A program made the position numbers and the translations under genes. From the NCBI GenBank assembly GCA_949130495.1, contig OX422208.1, positions 398,620,561 through 398,684,560 on the forward strand: a stretch of DNA of 64,000 nt, written 5' to 3'. This document shows positions 1 to 11,015 of the stretch, one piece after another; the first letter of the stretch is position 1; every line of letters begins with the position of its first letter. The notes under the pieces were generated by a model. That model saw only the letters and a list, made by a program, of their open reading frames with translations, made no database searches and was not told where the DNA came from. This stretch comes from Sambucus nigra (Eukaryota; Streptophyta; Magnoliopsida; Dipsacales; Adoxaceae).

Positions 1-2647
1 ATCCTGTCTTCCTGTTTACCCGATAAAAACCGTGCTAGCAATCTATTGATGTGATTGAGAACATTTACTAGAGGATTAATTGCTGCCAGAAGATGGAGAT
101 GCATAGATTCTGCCACTGATTTGATAAGAGTAATCAACCCCGCTTGAGATATACTTTGATGATTCCAAGGATTAAGCTTCCTAACTAGCTTGTCAATAAA
201 ATTAGTGAAGTATGATTTCTTTTTCCTGCCTGTAAATAAGGGGATCCCCAAATTAATGATTAGAAGATTTCTGCATTTAAAACCTGTGACATTTTCCACT
301 ATTTTTTTTGCCACGTGATTCATTTCTCGGCAGATAGAATGATGTTTTGTCGCAATTTACCACTTGACCCGAGTGGTTTTCATACTCTTTCAAAAATTCT
401 ATGAGATGCTTTAGGGATCGGCTATCACCATTTGCAAAGATAAGGGTGTCATCTGTAAAAGAAAGACAAGAGATAATTGGGCAACCCTTAGTTAGAGCAA
501 AATGAGTCATTTTTCCAGTTTCCATCATTTTTTGGATTCCACGATTTAGAACTTCCGAAGCTAACACGAATAATGCCGGTGATAGAGGGTCTCCTTGTCT
601 CACCCCATTTTTGGATTCAAAAAATATGCATGCCTTCCCATTAACGACTATCGAGTACCAACAATTTGAGATCAATCTCCAAATTAAGCCAATCACTGTT
701 TTTGAGAAGCTAAAACTCCTAAGCGTTTTGATGATGAACAACCATGATATTCTATTATATGCTTTCGACATATCCACCTTAATGATAAGGTTTGATCCCC
801 TCACATTTTTTCAAATGATAACATCATCTCTTTAGCTAAAATAACGTTTTCTAATATTGAGCGACCTTTGATAAAACCTGATTGAGCTGGAGATATAATA
901 TTGGGTAATATTTGCCCAATTCTTTTGGCAAAAATTTTGGAGATAACTTTGGACAAAAAGTTACAAAGACTAATAGGCCGAAGATCGCCACAAGATTTAG
1001 GATTGTCAATTTTTGGGATTAATACCACGCTCGTTGATGTCCAACGAACTGGTAATTCTTCTCCAACAAAAAACGGTCCTATAGCCTTGTGTAAATCCGA
1101 TTTTATAATATCCCAGCAAATAATAAAAAAAAATACCATTGAATTCATCTGGACCTGCTGGCCCATCTTTATTCATGTCGCCTATAGCCTCGTCAATTTC
1201 CTGTATAGACGGGATATTGCTAATCAGCTCGTTGTCATCTGGTTGCACTATTTTGGGAATGCATTCCCAGATATCTTCGGATCCATGGTTGTTAACTCGG
1301 CTGCTACTGGACTCTTGATGCCTCGACTTATCCGAGTGTTTTCTAGCGTAACGTGGCTGCTCAGTTGAACTTGGGAGAGCTGCCATGTCAGCGTGTTGAT
1401 GCAGTATCGAACTGCCACCAACCATTTTGTCCGAGCTAAGGATTTGCTGGAATGATCACACAATTTCCTGCTCGACCGCTTGATCATCCGTTAACCACTG
1501 CCCTTGGTTATTCAGAATTCTCGATATGTTGAGTTTGTCCCTCTTCTTCCTCGTAAGTTCATGGAAGAACTTCGTGTTCGCATCCCCTTCTTTGGCCCAT
1601 CTTGTTCTAGACTTTAGTTTCCAGTATTCCTCTTCTCTATTAAAGGCTTTTAAGTATTCCGCTTGGGTTCTATGGAATTTAATCCTGTTTTCTAAAGAAG
1701 GGTTCGCATCAAATTCCATCTCGACCTCCAACATATCATCTGCTACCTTTCTATCCATTTGAAAAATATCTCCGAATTTACTTCTCCACCAGATTTTGAG
1801 AAAGGATTTTACCCTTTTAAGTTTTTTCACAAAAAACATTTAATAGTCTACCCTTGACATCATGATTCCAAGCTTGTTCCACCACCTTAAGGAAATCTTC
1901 ACTTTTATGTCAGAATAACAGAAATTTGAAGGGTTTGGGATTGGTGTTGTTTTCTACTTTAATTTTGAGTAGAAATAGGGTATGATCCGATTTTGTCCTA
2001 TTGAGATGTTCCACCGAGCTTATAAAATTCCCATTCATCCATTCGGTATTACCCATCACTCTATCAAGTCGAGCCCATATACGAGCATTACCTTCGTGAT
2101 TATTACACCAAGTAAACTGGGAAACTTTGAAATTAATTTCTTGTAACCCTACATTTAAAAGAGTCAAGTTGAAGCCCATCACCCCTTCCTAGTTTATTTT
2201 ATTCCCTCCAATTTTTTCGTCATTCGAGGCCACGATATTAGAGTCTCCTCCAACTACCCATTTCATATCTCCCAGGTTTGATAAATATTCAAGATCATCC
2301 CATAATGACATTCTTTCAAGTCTATTCCATTTTGCATAAACTGTCGTAAAGAGGATCGGATTGGAAAAAAAAACTATTAGATAACTAAAGGGAGAGCGAT
2401 TGAGACCGTCATGAGCTAATGTCACTTTCCAATTATTTTTCCAAAAGATCCAAATTTTATTATTTCTATTGGCTAAGCCACCCTCAAAATTCATCTTTTT
2501 ACACACCTCTTCAAGCTTATTTCCTTCAATTTTTTGTTCTAATAAAGCCACAATGGAAATCGCATGAATGCGAATTAATCTTTTAAGTCTTCGAACCGAG
2601 GGACTATTTCCCACACCTCTAATATTCCAAAAGAGTCCTTGGATCAT
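1..2647 (-). pseudogene. LINE ORF2: endonuclease-reverse transcriptase, copy A, broken
   Basis: The protein would nick target DNA and copy the LINE RNA at the nick. The endonuclease begins at 2647 with WNIRGVG, followed by ALLEQKIE, VVGGDSN (usual motif GDFN), LDRVMGN and the catalytic SDH near 1990. A coiled linker (1456-1839) precedes the reverse transcriptase (about 1425-277), which shows VLIPKI, LRPISLCN, QSGFIKGRSI, VDMSKAYNR, GVRQGDPLSP and the active-site box SFTDD. The box has Thr where LINEs normally have Ala or Tyr, and copy B has SFADD. Frameshifts and stops split it into at least five open segments (2647-2189, 2182-1910, 1839-1456, 1425-1006, 1166-801, 804-277). Position 1 cuts the 3' end. 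Confidence 0.88.
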
Positions 2648-4152
2648 TGAGAAACAACAAAGATTAAAGTTTTAGAATTCTTACCTCTAGAACGGGTTTG
2701 AATTTTAGGAGTATTCATGGCTGCATAATTCTTTCTTTGTCTTCTCTTTCTTACTACTGTAAACCCAGCTTCTTCCTCTACTGTTTCTTCCACTAATATC
2801 TTCTTGTCAAGTCTTGGAATTTTTTTGGAAATGCCTTTTGAAAAGGACTCCCAATCATCATTTACCTCTCCCACCAAGTGAGTTTTCGAATCTGATGCAT
2901 ATAGGTGTCGCCATTCTTTTGCAATGTTCCTGTCAGTTGAGATTCTTGGTGCCCTAGGAAATAAGAAAAGATTTTTCATGGTTGTGGGGTCCATAATGAC
3001 TTTCTTGAGTTTTGGAATATTAGCCATTTCATAATCCCAATCAATTGTAGATTTCTCTATGTCTTCATGCAAACTAGGGTTAACTCCATTTCTATCATTA
3101 CCCGGTTGAATCTCTCCTTCTGCCAGCTCTGAGTTATTAGTTGCTAATATTTCAAAAGAATTATTTATATCTAGGGTTGTGTCCTGCTTAGCGATGTTAA
3201 CTGCTGTTGAATTCTTGACAGCTTCACTAGACCTGGGTATATCAGGATCATCTTGCAACTTATTTCTTACAGGTCCCAAATCTTCTTGAGTCTTCTAGAT
3301 TGGTTTCCAAATACGTTTTAGCGTAAGCTGGACTTCTTGAGTGGTTTTATCTACATTCTCCACCATAGAAGTGTGATCGTCTTCCTTCTTACAACTTAAG
3401 CCGTCATGTCCCTATTTCGAGCAGAGATGACAATAGGGAGGAATGTTTTCATAGCAAATCTTCTACCCAAAACCTGCTTCTTTCGTCCCTAACCAAATCA
3501 TCTTTGGTAGTTGCTTCAACACGTTAACTTCGACGCAAACCCTAGACATGCTAGGTCGAGATAGAGTACACGTTGCCTCGTCAAGCTTAATGGGATTGCC
3601 AACCGCTTTAGCAATGGAAAAGAGGGTGGACTTAGAAAAAAAATGGACAGGAAGGTATGGAAGATTAACCCAGACAGGGATTAGCGGGCTATCTATATTG
3701 GCTTTGAAGTACGGGGACCATTTAATAACTCTCATAGGAAACCTGTGTATATACCTGAGGTCTCGCATCCACATCCGATGAAAGTCTTCCTCTTATTGGA
3801 GACGGATCAAAACATGTTTAGAATCCAAAAGTCTCACTGAGAAACCGATTTTGAGTGAAAATGTCAAGAACATTTTCCTAATAGTATCAAGCGATGGTAT
3901 CCCATGGTGAAATTGACCTATCAAAACGTATTTGAATGGAGCAGCTAGAGCGCTAATGTCTTCGTTGGAAAAGAAAAGGGTTATCTCCCCTTTATATTGC
4001 GAAGCCGGAAAAATGGGAAGATGAGCATATGTAGCCTTATTGTTGGACAGGATATGAGAGAATGTTTTCACTGCATACCTGTTATAGGTTTTCTCACCAT
4101 TCGCTCTGACATCAGGAGGTTTCGTATCAGTATTAGGGTCTAGTGCTGCCAT
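2644..4152 (-). pseudogene. LINE ORF1: DUF4283/zinc-knuckle nucleic-acid-binding protein, copy A, broken
   Basis: ORF1 of plant L1 elements encodes an RNA-binding protein. The start is the ATG at 4152 (MAALDPNTD). The DUF4283-like part runs 4152-3463 (FKYVLIGQF, RVIKWSPYF, PVWVNLPYLPVHF, SMSRVCVEV). A CCHC zinc knuckle follows near 3410-3450, written CHLCSK-stop-GHDGLSC. The basic C-terminal part is open from 3279 to 2644 and overlaps the ORF2 start by 4 bases. Stops interrupt it near 3790, in the zinc knuckle and near 3296. The last two are also in copy B, so they predate the duplication. The knuckle stop is TAG. Confidence 0.85.
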
Positions 4153-4483
4153 GCTGGTAGGGTTCCACGCATGTGGGAGAGAGAGGAAAGAGGATAGAGG
4201 AGAGTTTAGTTCACAAAATTAGTGCTTAATAAAATTAGAAAAAAGGCTTTTGAAAAAAAAAAATTCACCTAAAGGACACACAAAAGGGACTTTACAGAGA
4301 CATTCTACTTCATGATATAAGTGCTGATCAGAGTGAAGGTGAGATTTGGTGGTTCAAGATTTTTATATATTCAGAGAACATACATCTCACTATTCCTTTC
4401 AAATATTTTACTTTGGACAATACGTAGTGTAAATATGGGGCAGATAACACATAATAATTATAGTGTATGTGTGTATATATATA

Positions 4484-4676
4484 TACAATACTGATCTTGT
4501 GCGGACCAGTCTGCATTTTAAGAGTGTGAACTGAACATGTATCACCTGGCGGTGAGCTTAAAAATTATTAGCTAAATTATTAGCACTCTCTCTCTCTCTT
4601 TTCTGGGTTCACCACCAGGTAACACATGTCCGGTCTGCACTTTTAAAATGCATTCTGATTCGAACAAGAACAATAC

Positions 4677-4680
<4 letters not shown>
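4484..4680. mobile_element. Short inverted-repeat (MITE-like) element, family alpha, copy 1
   Basis: About 197 bp with imperfect 60-bp terminal inverted repeats. The left end starts caatactgatcttgtgcgga. The right end, reverse-complemented, starts agtattgttcttgttcg, and both arms continue through gcattttaa to a gacatgtrtcacc-like segment. The centre contains a short CT run. TA microsatellites lie on both sides. Three more members are at 12957, 51705 and 60151. No coding capacity is seen, so it is a non-autonomous element of unknown superfamily. Confidence 0.7.

Positions 4681-4720
<40 letters not shown>
4681..4720. repeat. (TA)n microsatellite
   Basis: Twenty uninterrupted TA units abut the right end of the alpha element. 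The equivalent in copy B (51899-51924) has only about 13 units, so the tract has changed length since the duplication. Confidence 0.98.
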
Positions 4721-4721
<1 letters not shown>

Positions 4722-5697
4722 TCACTTGCTTTTACTTTATGTGTATTCAAGTATTATGAAATAACTAACATTTATGTACATATCATAGATTAATGAAAAT
4801 TCAACAATGTATATAAGGGTCACTACCTTTAGGAGTTATTAGATTATATTGAATTGCTCCAGATGTAATTAATGGGGATTAAAATTATAGAGTAGCTAGT
4901 TATCACCCAGAGTCACGTATGGACGTTTTATAAAAAGTCCATGGTAATAGTTATTAGTAACAAGCAAACATTGTGAGAATTTAAACTTACATGTTTGCAC
5001 CTCGTTTTTCACGAAATAAAATGTGCAACACAACAAATGGGTTGTTAATCTAATTTCTTTTAGAGAGAGATAAGGTTGTTTTGCTAAATTGTGTTTTGAT
5101 TACCTGGACAATCTAGAAATAAACTTTGAGTTGATTCATGATCTAATTAATTACATTCTTATGTACTTGGTGAATTAGGAGGTTTGAGAATTACAGTAAA
5201 ATTATATTTAAGGGACACTCCTATCTATGGAATACTCTCGTATCAATATTGGATATGATGGAAGGATTCAAGATATGATAATCGAGAATAGAAGGGATCA
5301 CAACTATCATTTCCATTAATCCAGAAAATAATACAAGAATCCCTAGATATCAGTTATGATTGCGAGTTAATTAGATAAGATTTTGATTAAAACGATTGAA
5401 TCAGTTGATTGTAATTAATATTAATTAATTCACGCGGTGATTCCATTAATTTCATATTATGCTGAGGGGTGAACCTAATGGGCCACACACAATAGGAGAG
5501 TTATGAAAACTTTTGGGGACTTTATAATTAGGTAGGGTTGAATTATATAAAATATTAAAGAACAAAGTAAGGTGATCATATTTATAATAGCAATAACCTC
5601 AGTTTTTACTTAAAAATTTGAATGTCAATGGAAGCCTAATGGATAAGGTTCGTAGAGAGTACAAATCCTAAATATAATAGGCTGAACATACTCCCCG

Positions 5698-5731
<34 letters not shown>

Positions 5732-7384
5732 TTTGTTATGATCATGTGATCGTATTCAATATTGTACATAAAGGATTTAAGATTCAAGTTCAAACGTTCA
5801 CGAAAAGCTTATAATAAGTGTAATTCGATGTAACCTTCTTTTAGATTTGTTTTGTGTGTCGTTACATTCGAAAGACAAAACTTGCTAAAAGATTATAATC
5901 ATAAATATTTTTTACATTACTTTATCATTTTTTAATCTTTCTTTCGTGTACAAGGTTGATACTTGGGTGATGTTACTACACCGTATAATCTTGGGAGTGG
6001 CTTGATCTTGCACATAGAATCAACAATTATCATATAGGGTTTGTTTCTTGGATAAGTGTGAGCTACTAAAAATGTAATGATGTTTGATATGGAGAATCCA
6101 CGTGACCTTTTCTTTGCTGTGAACTTTACGGCGAATTTACAAACCTCTTATACTAGTGGCCACTCTGCTAATTTTTCTGTCACATATCATCCTGCATGAT
6201 TATGGGAATTGCAATGAGGTATCTAGGTGAGAACCATCTCATTTTTTACTTCTTTTATGAGGTCAAATGAAATTTGAGATAAGAGTTCTCAAAGTTTTTG
6301 GATGCAGGAGATTGGACTCTGGTGGATAGGTCCCACTGAATCTAACGAGGTTGGCGGACTACCTATAATGGGATCCTGATGATGACATGAGTGGGCACAA
6401 ACCCAAATCCAGCTTGAAGAATTAGTGGTGCCTCTATTTGATGGGTTTGTTCTTGTCTTAGATCCATGATCTCATATTAGATGATTTTTTTGGACGCAAT
6501 ACGATTCTGTTGTTGTTTTATAACCTGGTCCAAGGTGGAAGGGTCTTTAGATTCGTTGGTCGACAAGGAGGTGGATGATGGGAAAAATCAATAATTTTTA
6601 GGTGGGATGTTGCTGTGAAAAACTAAACAATAACTCTATAATGAGTGGGGCACTTTATTTTAACATTTACAGAAAGAGACTAACAAAAGGATTGGATGTT
6701 TGACTCGGGAGAGAAAGAACATATATTGTAAGAATCGGCATCTCATTATTCATTTTTAATATTAAAACATACCATTTTATATCGTAATAATGAGAGGTAA
6801 ATATGTCAGTACAAGTTCTCACAGTTTTGCTTGTCAGTATTATCTGTTACTCCGACTTGTTAAGAAGACGTCAATGCATGATGCAGGTTGATAACAAATT
6901 ACTCATATTTTTTAACCCTATTATTTACATCTTGAGCAACTCAAAATAATATAATGGTTTCCAAGGGTAGTGTCTCTCGTTTACCTTATTGGGATGGGAT
7001 CCACCACCCATGTGTGGTGGTCTCTTCTATTGTCTCATGAGGGTTACCATCCAAACTAGTAAAAGACATATAAGTAAGTATTCAATGTACTATTTTTTGC
7101 CCGTTTTTTCTTATCTATTAATTAGTTTGAATTATTTTTAATTTAAAATTAATTTACTTTTTAAAGTTTTTGAATTACTTTTAATTTAGAAAGACACGTG
7201 GTTGCTAAGGTTAACATTTCTCATGACTATTTAGGGAAAGTCTAATTAGAGTTTGAAAGGCATTATAATAAAATTAAAAGTTTGTAATGTGTTTAAGTCG
7301 AAGAACCCCAAAGATATAAGTAGTTTCACACACTTATACCTCTAATACTATAGTATTAGAGGTTAATGATATATCGTAATGAAA
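4721..7384. other. Unassigned AT-rich DNA, no gene seen
   Basis: No reading frame with recognisable protein features was found on either strand. The stretch contains a (TA)14 tract at 5701-5728, a 7-bp stem hairpin at 7001-7020 (CCACCAC/GTGGTGG), and a 26-bp perfect palindrome annotated separately. It is conserved almost base for base in copy B (51925-54586), as expected from the duplication and not evidence of function. Part of it (about 6505-6620) resembles 27555-27670 and may be an old repeat. Confidence 0.7.
7338..7363. repeat. 26-bp perfect palindrome 22 bp from the LTR
   Basis: The left half is acctctaatacta and the right half is its exact reverse complement, with no spacer. It lies immediately outside the chromovirus LTR that begins at 7385. 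It is unchanged in copy B at 54540-54565. Confidence 0.95.
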
Positions 7385-8193
7385 TGTGACACCCCGCCTA
7401 ATTAAACCTTGGGTGATCAAGCCTTAATTTAATTTAAAACAGGTTTCTTAAATGGCTAATTCTTAGCATCAGTGTCGAAAACTTTTTAATTACTAATCAC
7501 CTAAGTGAAATTAAGCTAATGCCAAATTTTATCTTCATTAAACAGTTAAACAACTCATGCGGAATAATATGATTTAAGTAGTACTAAACCAAATATCATA
7601 AATAACTTAATGAAATAAAGTTTCGCCGAAAACCACGGCTGAAATAAAACTAACTCCAAATCCAAGATATCAGAATAACTACAAAAGTAAAAATTGGACA
7701 ACATGTCCCCAAACTAAGAGTACTGAAATTGAGATCTTACACTAGATCTCAAACAAAGGAATCGTCTAAGCAAGCCCTGCAACATCCACATGTGTTGCAG
7801 CTCCAAAATCCCTGGAATGAATTCATGCTGGGTGACCCTGTGGCTGGGCACCTAAAACGTTTTTAAAAAGGATTTTACATAGCAAGAGTTTGTACTCAAA
7901 ATAATTTAAAAATATTTTGCAAGCAGCTATCACAAATATGAGTTATTGATTATACATGTTAAGATTTTTTTACACTCTCTTGAATTACCTCACCCCTCTC
8001 CTATAGTGCACACCTAACGTCTGTATTTAGTCCATCTAGCTATACTACCCAAGCTAACTAGACTAGAATACTCCACTGGTCTCATTTACTCTCTAAGTCA
8101 CCATATCATACACGCAGTATTTTAATAGTTCATATCTCATATGTTTTACACGTAGATAAGTTATTCATTTCTGGTTATCTTTGTTCTTCTTTT

Positions 8194-8558
8194 ATAATTA
8201 AGTCTCACCACTTAATTATTACTAAAATATTATCAGTACATCTTATTATCTACTATTCATGTCGGTAGATTATACCTACATTATACATTTATCACAAGAC
8301 ATATACTAAATATTAGTTATTCCTAATATATCCTTATAACACACATAAAGGACTCTTGGTTTGGAATAACTCATCGACCCCAAGTAAGAGTTGGTTCGGA
8401 ATAATACATCGACCCCAACTATTTATATATATACATAAATTCTGGCTCAGACTCTTTCGTTACGACACCAGTTTTAAGGTTTGGTTCGGCATTCTTCATC
8501 GACCCCAAACATATAATAACTCTATGTTAGATCGGAATATCTCATCGACCCTAACATA
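8194..8558 (-). other. Hairpin array with conserved 20-nt loops and covarying stems (inside LTR)
   Basis: Four hairpins share a 20-base loop of the form wtyggmatwmywcatcgacc (plus strand), but each has a different self-complementary stem. The stems are 8355-8359/8380-8384 (CTTGG/CCAAG), 8389-8394/8415-8420 (AGTTGG/CCAACT), 8479-8484/8505-8510 (GTTTGG/CCAAAC) and 8523-8530/8551-8558 (TATGTTAG/CTAACATA). Every loop is exactly 20 nt. Two simpler hairpins precede them: 8194-8202/8211-8219 (9-bp stem, 8-nt loop) and 8248-8253/8265-8270 (6-bp stem). The element's RNA would be read from the minus strand, where the loop begins GGTCGATG. The pattern suggests selection on structure. No known motif name is assigned. 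Confidence 0.75.
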
Positions 8559-9034
8559 ATCAATTTCAGTATAATTCTCTTAACCTAAAAGTTCATACAA
8601 TTCAATAGGTACACACCCGACCTATCATTCATGTTCGTACGTAATATTTTATTCTCTTATATTCAACGTACTTTTTAATTTACGATTTATTATCACAATC
8701 ACATTTAATTGAGTATATGCACTACTCTAAGGGCCCTAGTTACCACTCCAATTAATTCAGTAGTTAATTCATCTTTACCATACTGATAATTATTTTGAAT
8801 TCATGTTAACTCCCTTCGTAACTTAAATTCACCATTTTTGATACTCGACACGTTCGTTCTTTGCTTATCTAGTCATTTTCTAAGTCTTTCTCTCAATGAC
8901 TATGATGGGTCTCAACCCTCTACCTACTGGTCTTTATCAAGTCCTAGGATAGGTATAAAACCACTCTAAACTTCCCAATAAGTGACGACCATCGAAGGAA
9001 ATTCACTCAATAATATTTTTCAAAAAACAATAGG

Positions 9035-9114
9035 GGTCGATCGATCGACCTTCATCATCAATCGATCGACTAATGAACATCGATCGATCGATCTTCATAG
9101 TCGATCGATCGACT
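9035..9114. repeat. Cluster of TCGATCGA palindromes in the LTR
   Basis: Within 80 bp there are four perfect palindromes: GGTCGATCGATCGACC at 9035-9050, TCGATCGA at 9062-9069, ATCGATCGATCGAT at 9079-9092 and AGTCGATCGATCGACT at 9099-9114. Spacers between them are short and AT-rich. Copy B (56236-56315) keeps the first three, and the fourth has one mismatch. Confidence 0.95.
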
Positions 9115-10120
9115 GTTCTGGGCAGCTTCTACCTGTTTCGTCTTTCTTAAGTTTTAACCCCTCCAAACTCCATTAAATCTTCTGGAACTCTCTACTAACA
9201 TCACCAATTAGTTTATATATGGATATAGACTATTCCTAACGTTAATATATCATCAAATCTTCACGAAAATCATCCAAGAACCAATATTATTCTTAACTTC
9301 TCAAAACCCTGGATATATGGTTTCTTTATCTTAAATCATCATATACCTAGATTTATATTTCGTAATAAGAATCATATTTCTTCTTTAACTTAATCCTCTA
9401 CAGATGTAAATCTAAATACATGCAAGTCCTATCCCAAACACGTATCAAAACTTCCTCCAAGAATTATTCAAAACCATTTCTTCTACACATCTTATACATG
9501 GATATTATAACTCAGATTTAGATTTTGTAAATAACCACTTGCCTTGATTCAGAGATGATCTGATTTCATGGTTGTTATAGAGTTTGATTATTTGTCTCCT
9601 TCAATCTTCACTCTTCAATTGCTTGAGTTTCAAGGATTTCTTTTAATCTCTCACACTTCTTCTTTTTATGCTTTGAGAATAACTTCTCTTTTCTCTTCAA
9701 TGGCCTTTCCGTGAGTTATGAGGTTTCTAACCCTAATTCCTTATTTAATCAGATGATAAAAGACTCCAAAATTCATAGGTCTTCCCACTCCTATCTTTTA
9801 AAAGACCAAAATGCCCCTGAATGGTCCTAACTTAGTCCAAAGATGTCCCGGGACCCAACTAGTACCCCTGGGTATACTATTTTAACTGTTTTGACCCTTT
9901 CGGAGCTAACCGTGACCTCTAAATTGTCATTTGAGTCACTCATATAATATTTCTTATCTCAACCTCTCGTTAGCCCATATTTGGCTCTCGGTTAAGATTT
10001 AAATCATACACGCCCATATCACTCGTTATGATGTAAGGTAAATTCATGAGTTATTCACAAGTCATTTTCAGTAACTCGACTTAAAATATTAAATCATCCC
10101 ATTTAACATTTAGATCATCT

Positions 10121-10278
10121 TAAATTACTCTACTCACGTAATTTAAATATAAGTTCTCATTAAATTACTCAACTCACGTAATTTAAATATAAGGTGTCAT
10201 TAAATTACTCTACTCACGTAATTAAAATATATGGTCACATTAAATTTTCTACTCACGTAATTTAAATATAAGGTCCGT
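10121..10278 (-). repeat. Four 40-bp tandem repeats in LTR U3
   Basis: Units start at 10121, 10161, 10201 and 10241 (period exactly 40). Each contains taaatta followed by ctcacgtaatttaaatata with minor variation. On the element's own strand they lie about 60-220 bp inside the LTR start, in U3, where enhancer repeats are common. Each unit has an ACGT core. An enhancer role is inference. Copy B has the same four units at 57322-57479. Confidence 0.88.
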
Positions 10279-10447
10279 ATTTTCTATTTAATCACTCCAT
10301 TAATTAAATTCTAAATACATAGAAATACGGGCTATTACATATTCCCCCCCTTACAAAGGAATTTTGTCCTCAAAATTAGAATATACCTACGGTGAACAAC
10401 TCTGGATATTGCTCTCGCTATCCTCTTCCCGCTCCCAAGTCGACTCG

Positions 10448-11015
10448 TCAGTATTGTGGTGCCCCCCACTGCACTCGCACAAACGACACGACTTTGGATC
10501 GTAGTTTACCCTCGCTATGATCCAGAATAGCTACAAGTCTCTCCTCATACGAGACATCAGGCTGCCAATCAATCTCCTCTAGTGGGACGTGCAAGAAGGC
10601 TCTTTCGCTCCTCTTGTATTTCTTCAGCAACACCACATGGAACACGTCGTGTATCTGTTGAAGATGCTCTGAAAGTTCCAATCTGTATGTTACCGGCCCC
10701 ACACTCTCGATAATAGGGAACGGTCCTACAAATATCGACGCTAACTTCCCCTTTTTGTCGAATCTCATAATTCCCTTCATAGGAGATACCCGAATCAACA
10801 CCTGGTCACCCACCTCAAGCTCCACGTGTCTCCTAGCGGCGTCAGCATAACTTTTCTGCCGATCTTAAGCTATCCGAATATGTTCCCGAATTAATTTTAT
10901 TTTAACAGAAGTCTCATGTATCATCTCCGGCCCCAATAGCTTGTTGTCCCCCACCTCTAACCAACAAGCGGGTGAACGACAAGGCCTCCCATAAAGTGCC
11001 TCGAATGGTATCGCC
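10448..11015 (-). pseudogene. Chromovirus integrase C-terminus and chromodomain, copy A, broken
   Basis: The integrase core end reads IPFEALYGRPCRSPACW (about 11015-10960). After an in-frame stop near 10865 comes YADAARRHVELEVGDQVLIR, then the GPF/Y-like module (FVGPFPIIESVGPVTYRLEL), the IHDVFHV motif and the start of a chromodomain (VAILDHSEGKLRSKVV). In intact relatives the chromodomain continues through a W-rich segment. Here an extra C in the run at 10463-10468 (six C, five in copy B) shifts the frame and ends the protein after VQWG. The catalytic DDE region is absent. The neighbouring PPT and LTR confirm it is the 3' end of pol. Confidence 0.85.

Larger units (their letters stand above)
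1..4250 (-). mobile_element. L1-type LINE retrotransposon, copy A (cut by window edge)
   Basis: A non-LTR element reads right to left: ORF1 (DUF4283 plus zinc knuckle), then ORF2 with an apurinic-type endonuclease and a reverse transcriptase. No LTRs flank it. The 3' part (C-terminal domain and tail) is outside the window but is present in copy B at 46251-47207. Reading frames are broken by stops and frameshifts, so the element is dead. The exact 5' end is not defined, because both copies share their flanks through the duplication. Confidence 0.9.
7385..10339 (-). repeat. 2,955-bp chromovirus LTR, copy A
   Basis: On the minus strand the LTR begins TGTAATAGCCCGTATTTC and ends GGGGTGTCACA. These ends are like those of other plant chromovirus LTRs and of the unrelated-sequence LTRs at 19495 and 22310. 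The boundary at 10339 is fixed by the adjoining purine tract, and the boundary at 7385 by the TG...CA ends. The copy at 54587-57541 has exactly the same length. It contains a U3 tandem repeat, a palindrome cluster and a hairpin array, listed separately. Confidence 0.88.
7385..11015 (-). mobile_element. Ty3/gypsy chromovirus (Tekay/Del-like) 3' remnant, copy A
   Basis: Only the 3' end of the element remains. Read on the minus strand it has an integrase C-terminus and chromodomain (11015-10448), a polypurine tract (reverse complement of 10341-10354, ending GGGGGGGAAT), and a complete 3' LTR (10339-7385). Upstream (right of about 11015) the similarity to integrase stops abruptly in unrelated DNA, so the 5' LTR, gag and most of pol are missing. 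Truncation predates the duplication, because copy B has the same end point. Confidence 0.85.

Noticed and set aside
8356..9176. Open frames of 64-67 codons in the chromovirus LTR
   Set aside because: They overlap the hairpin and palindrome arrays and are not maintained as coding sequence; the repeats at the DNA level explain them.
10121..10278. Regular 40-bp repeat considered as a CRISPR-like array
   Set aside because: The units are contiguous without variable spacers, inside an LTR of a plant retrotransposon.
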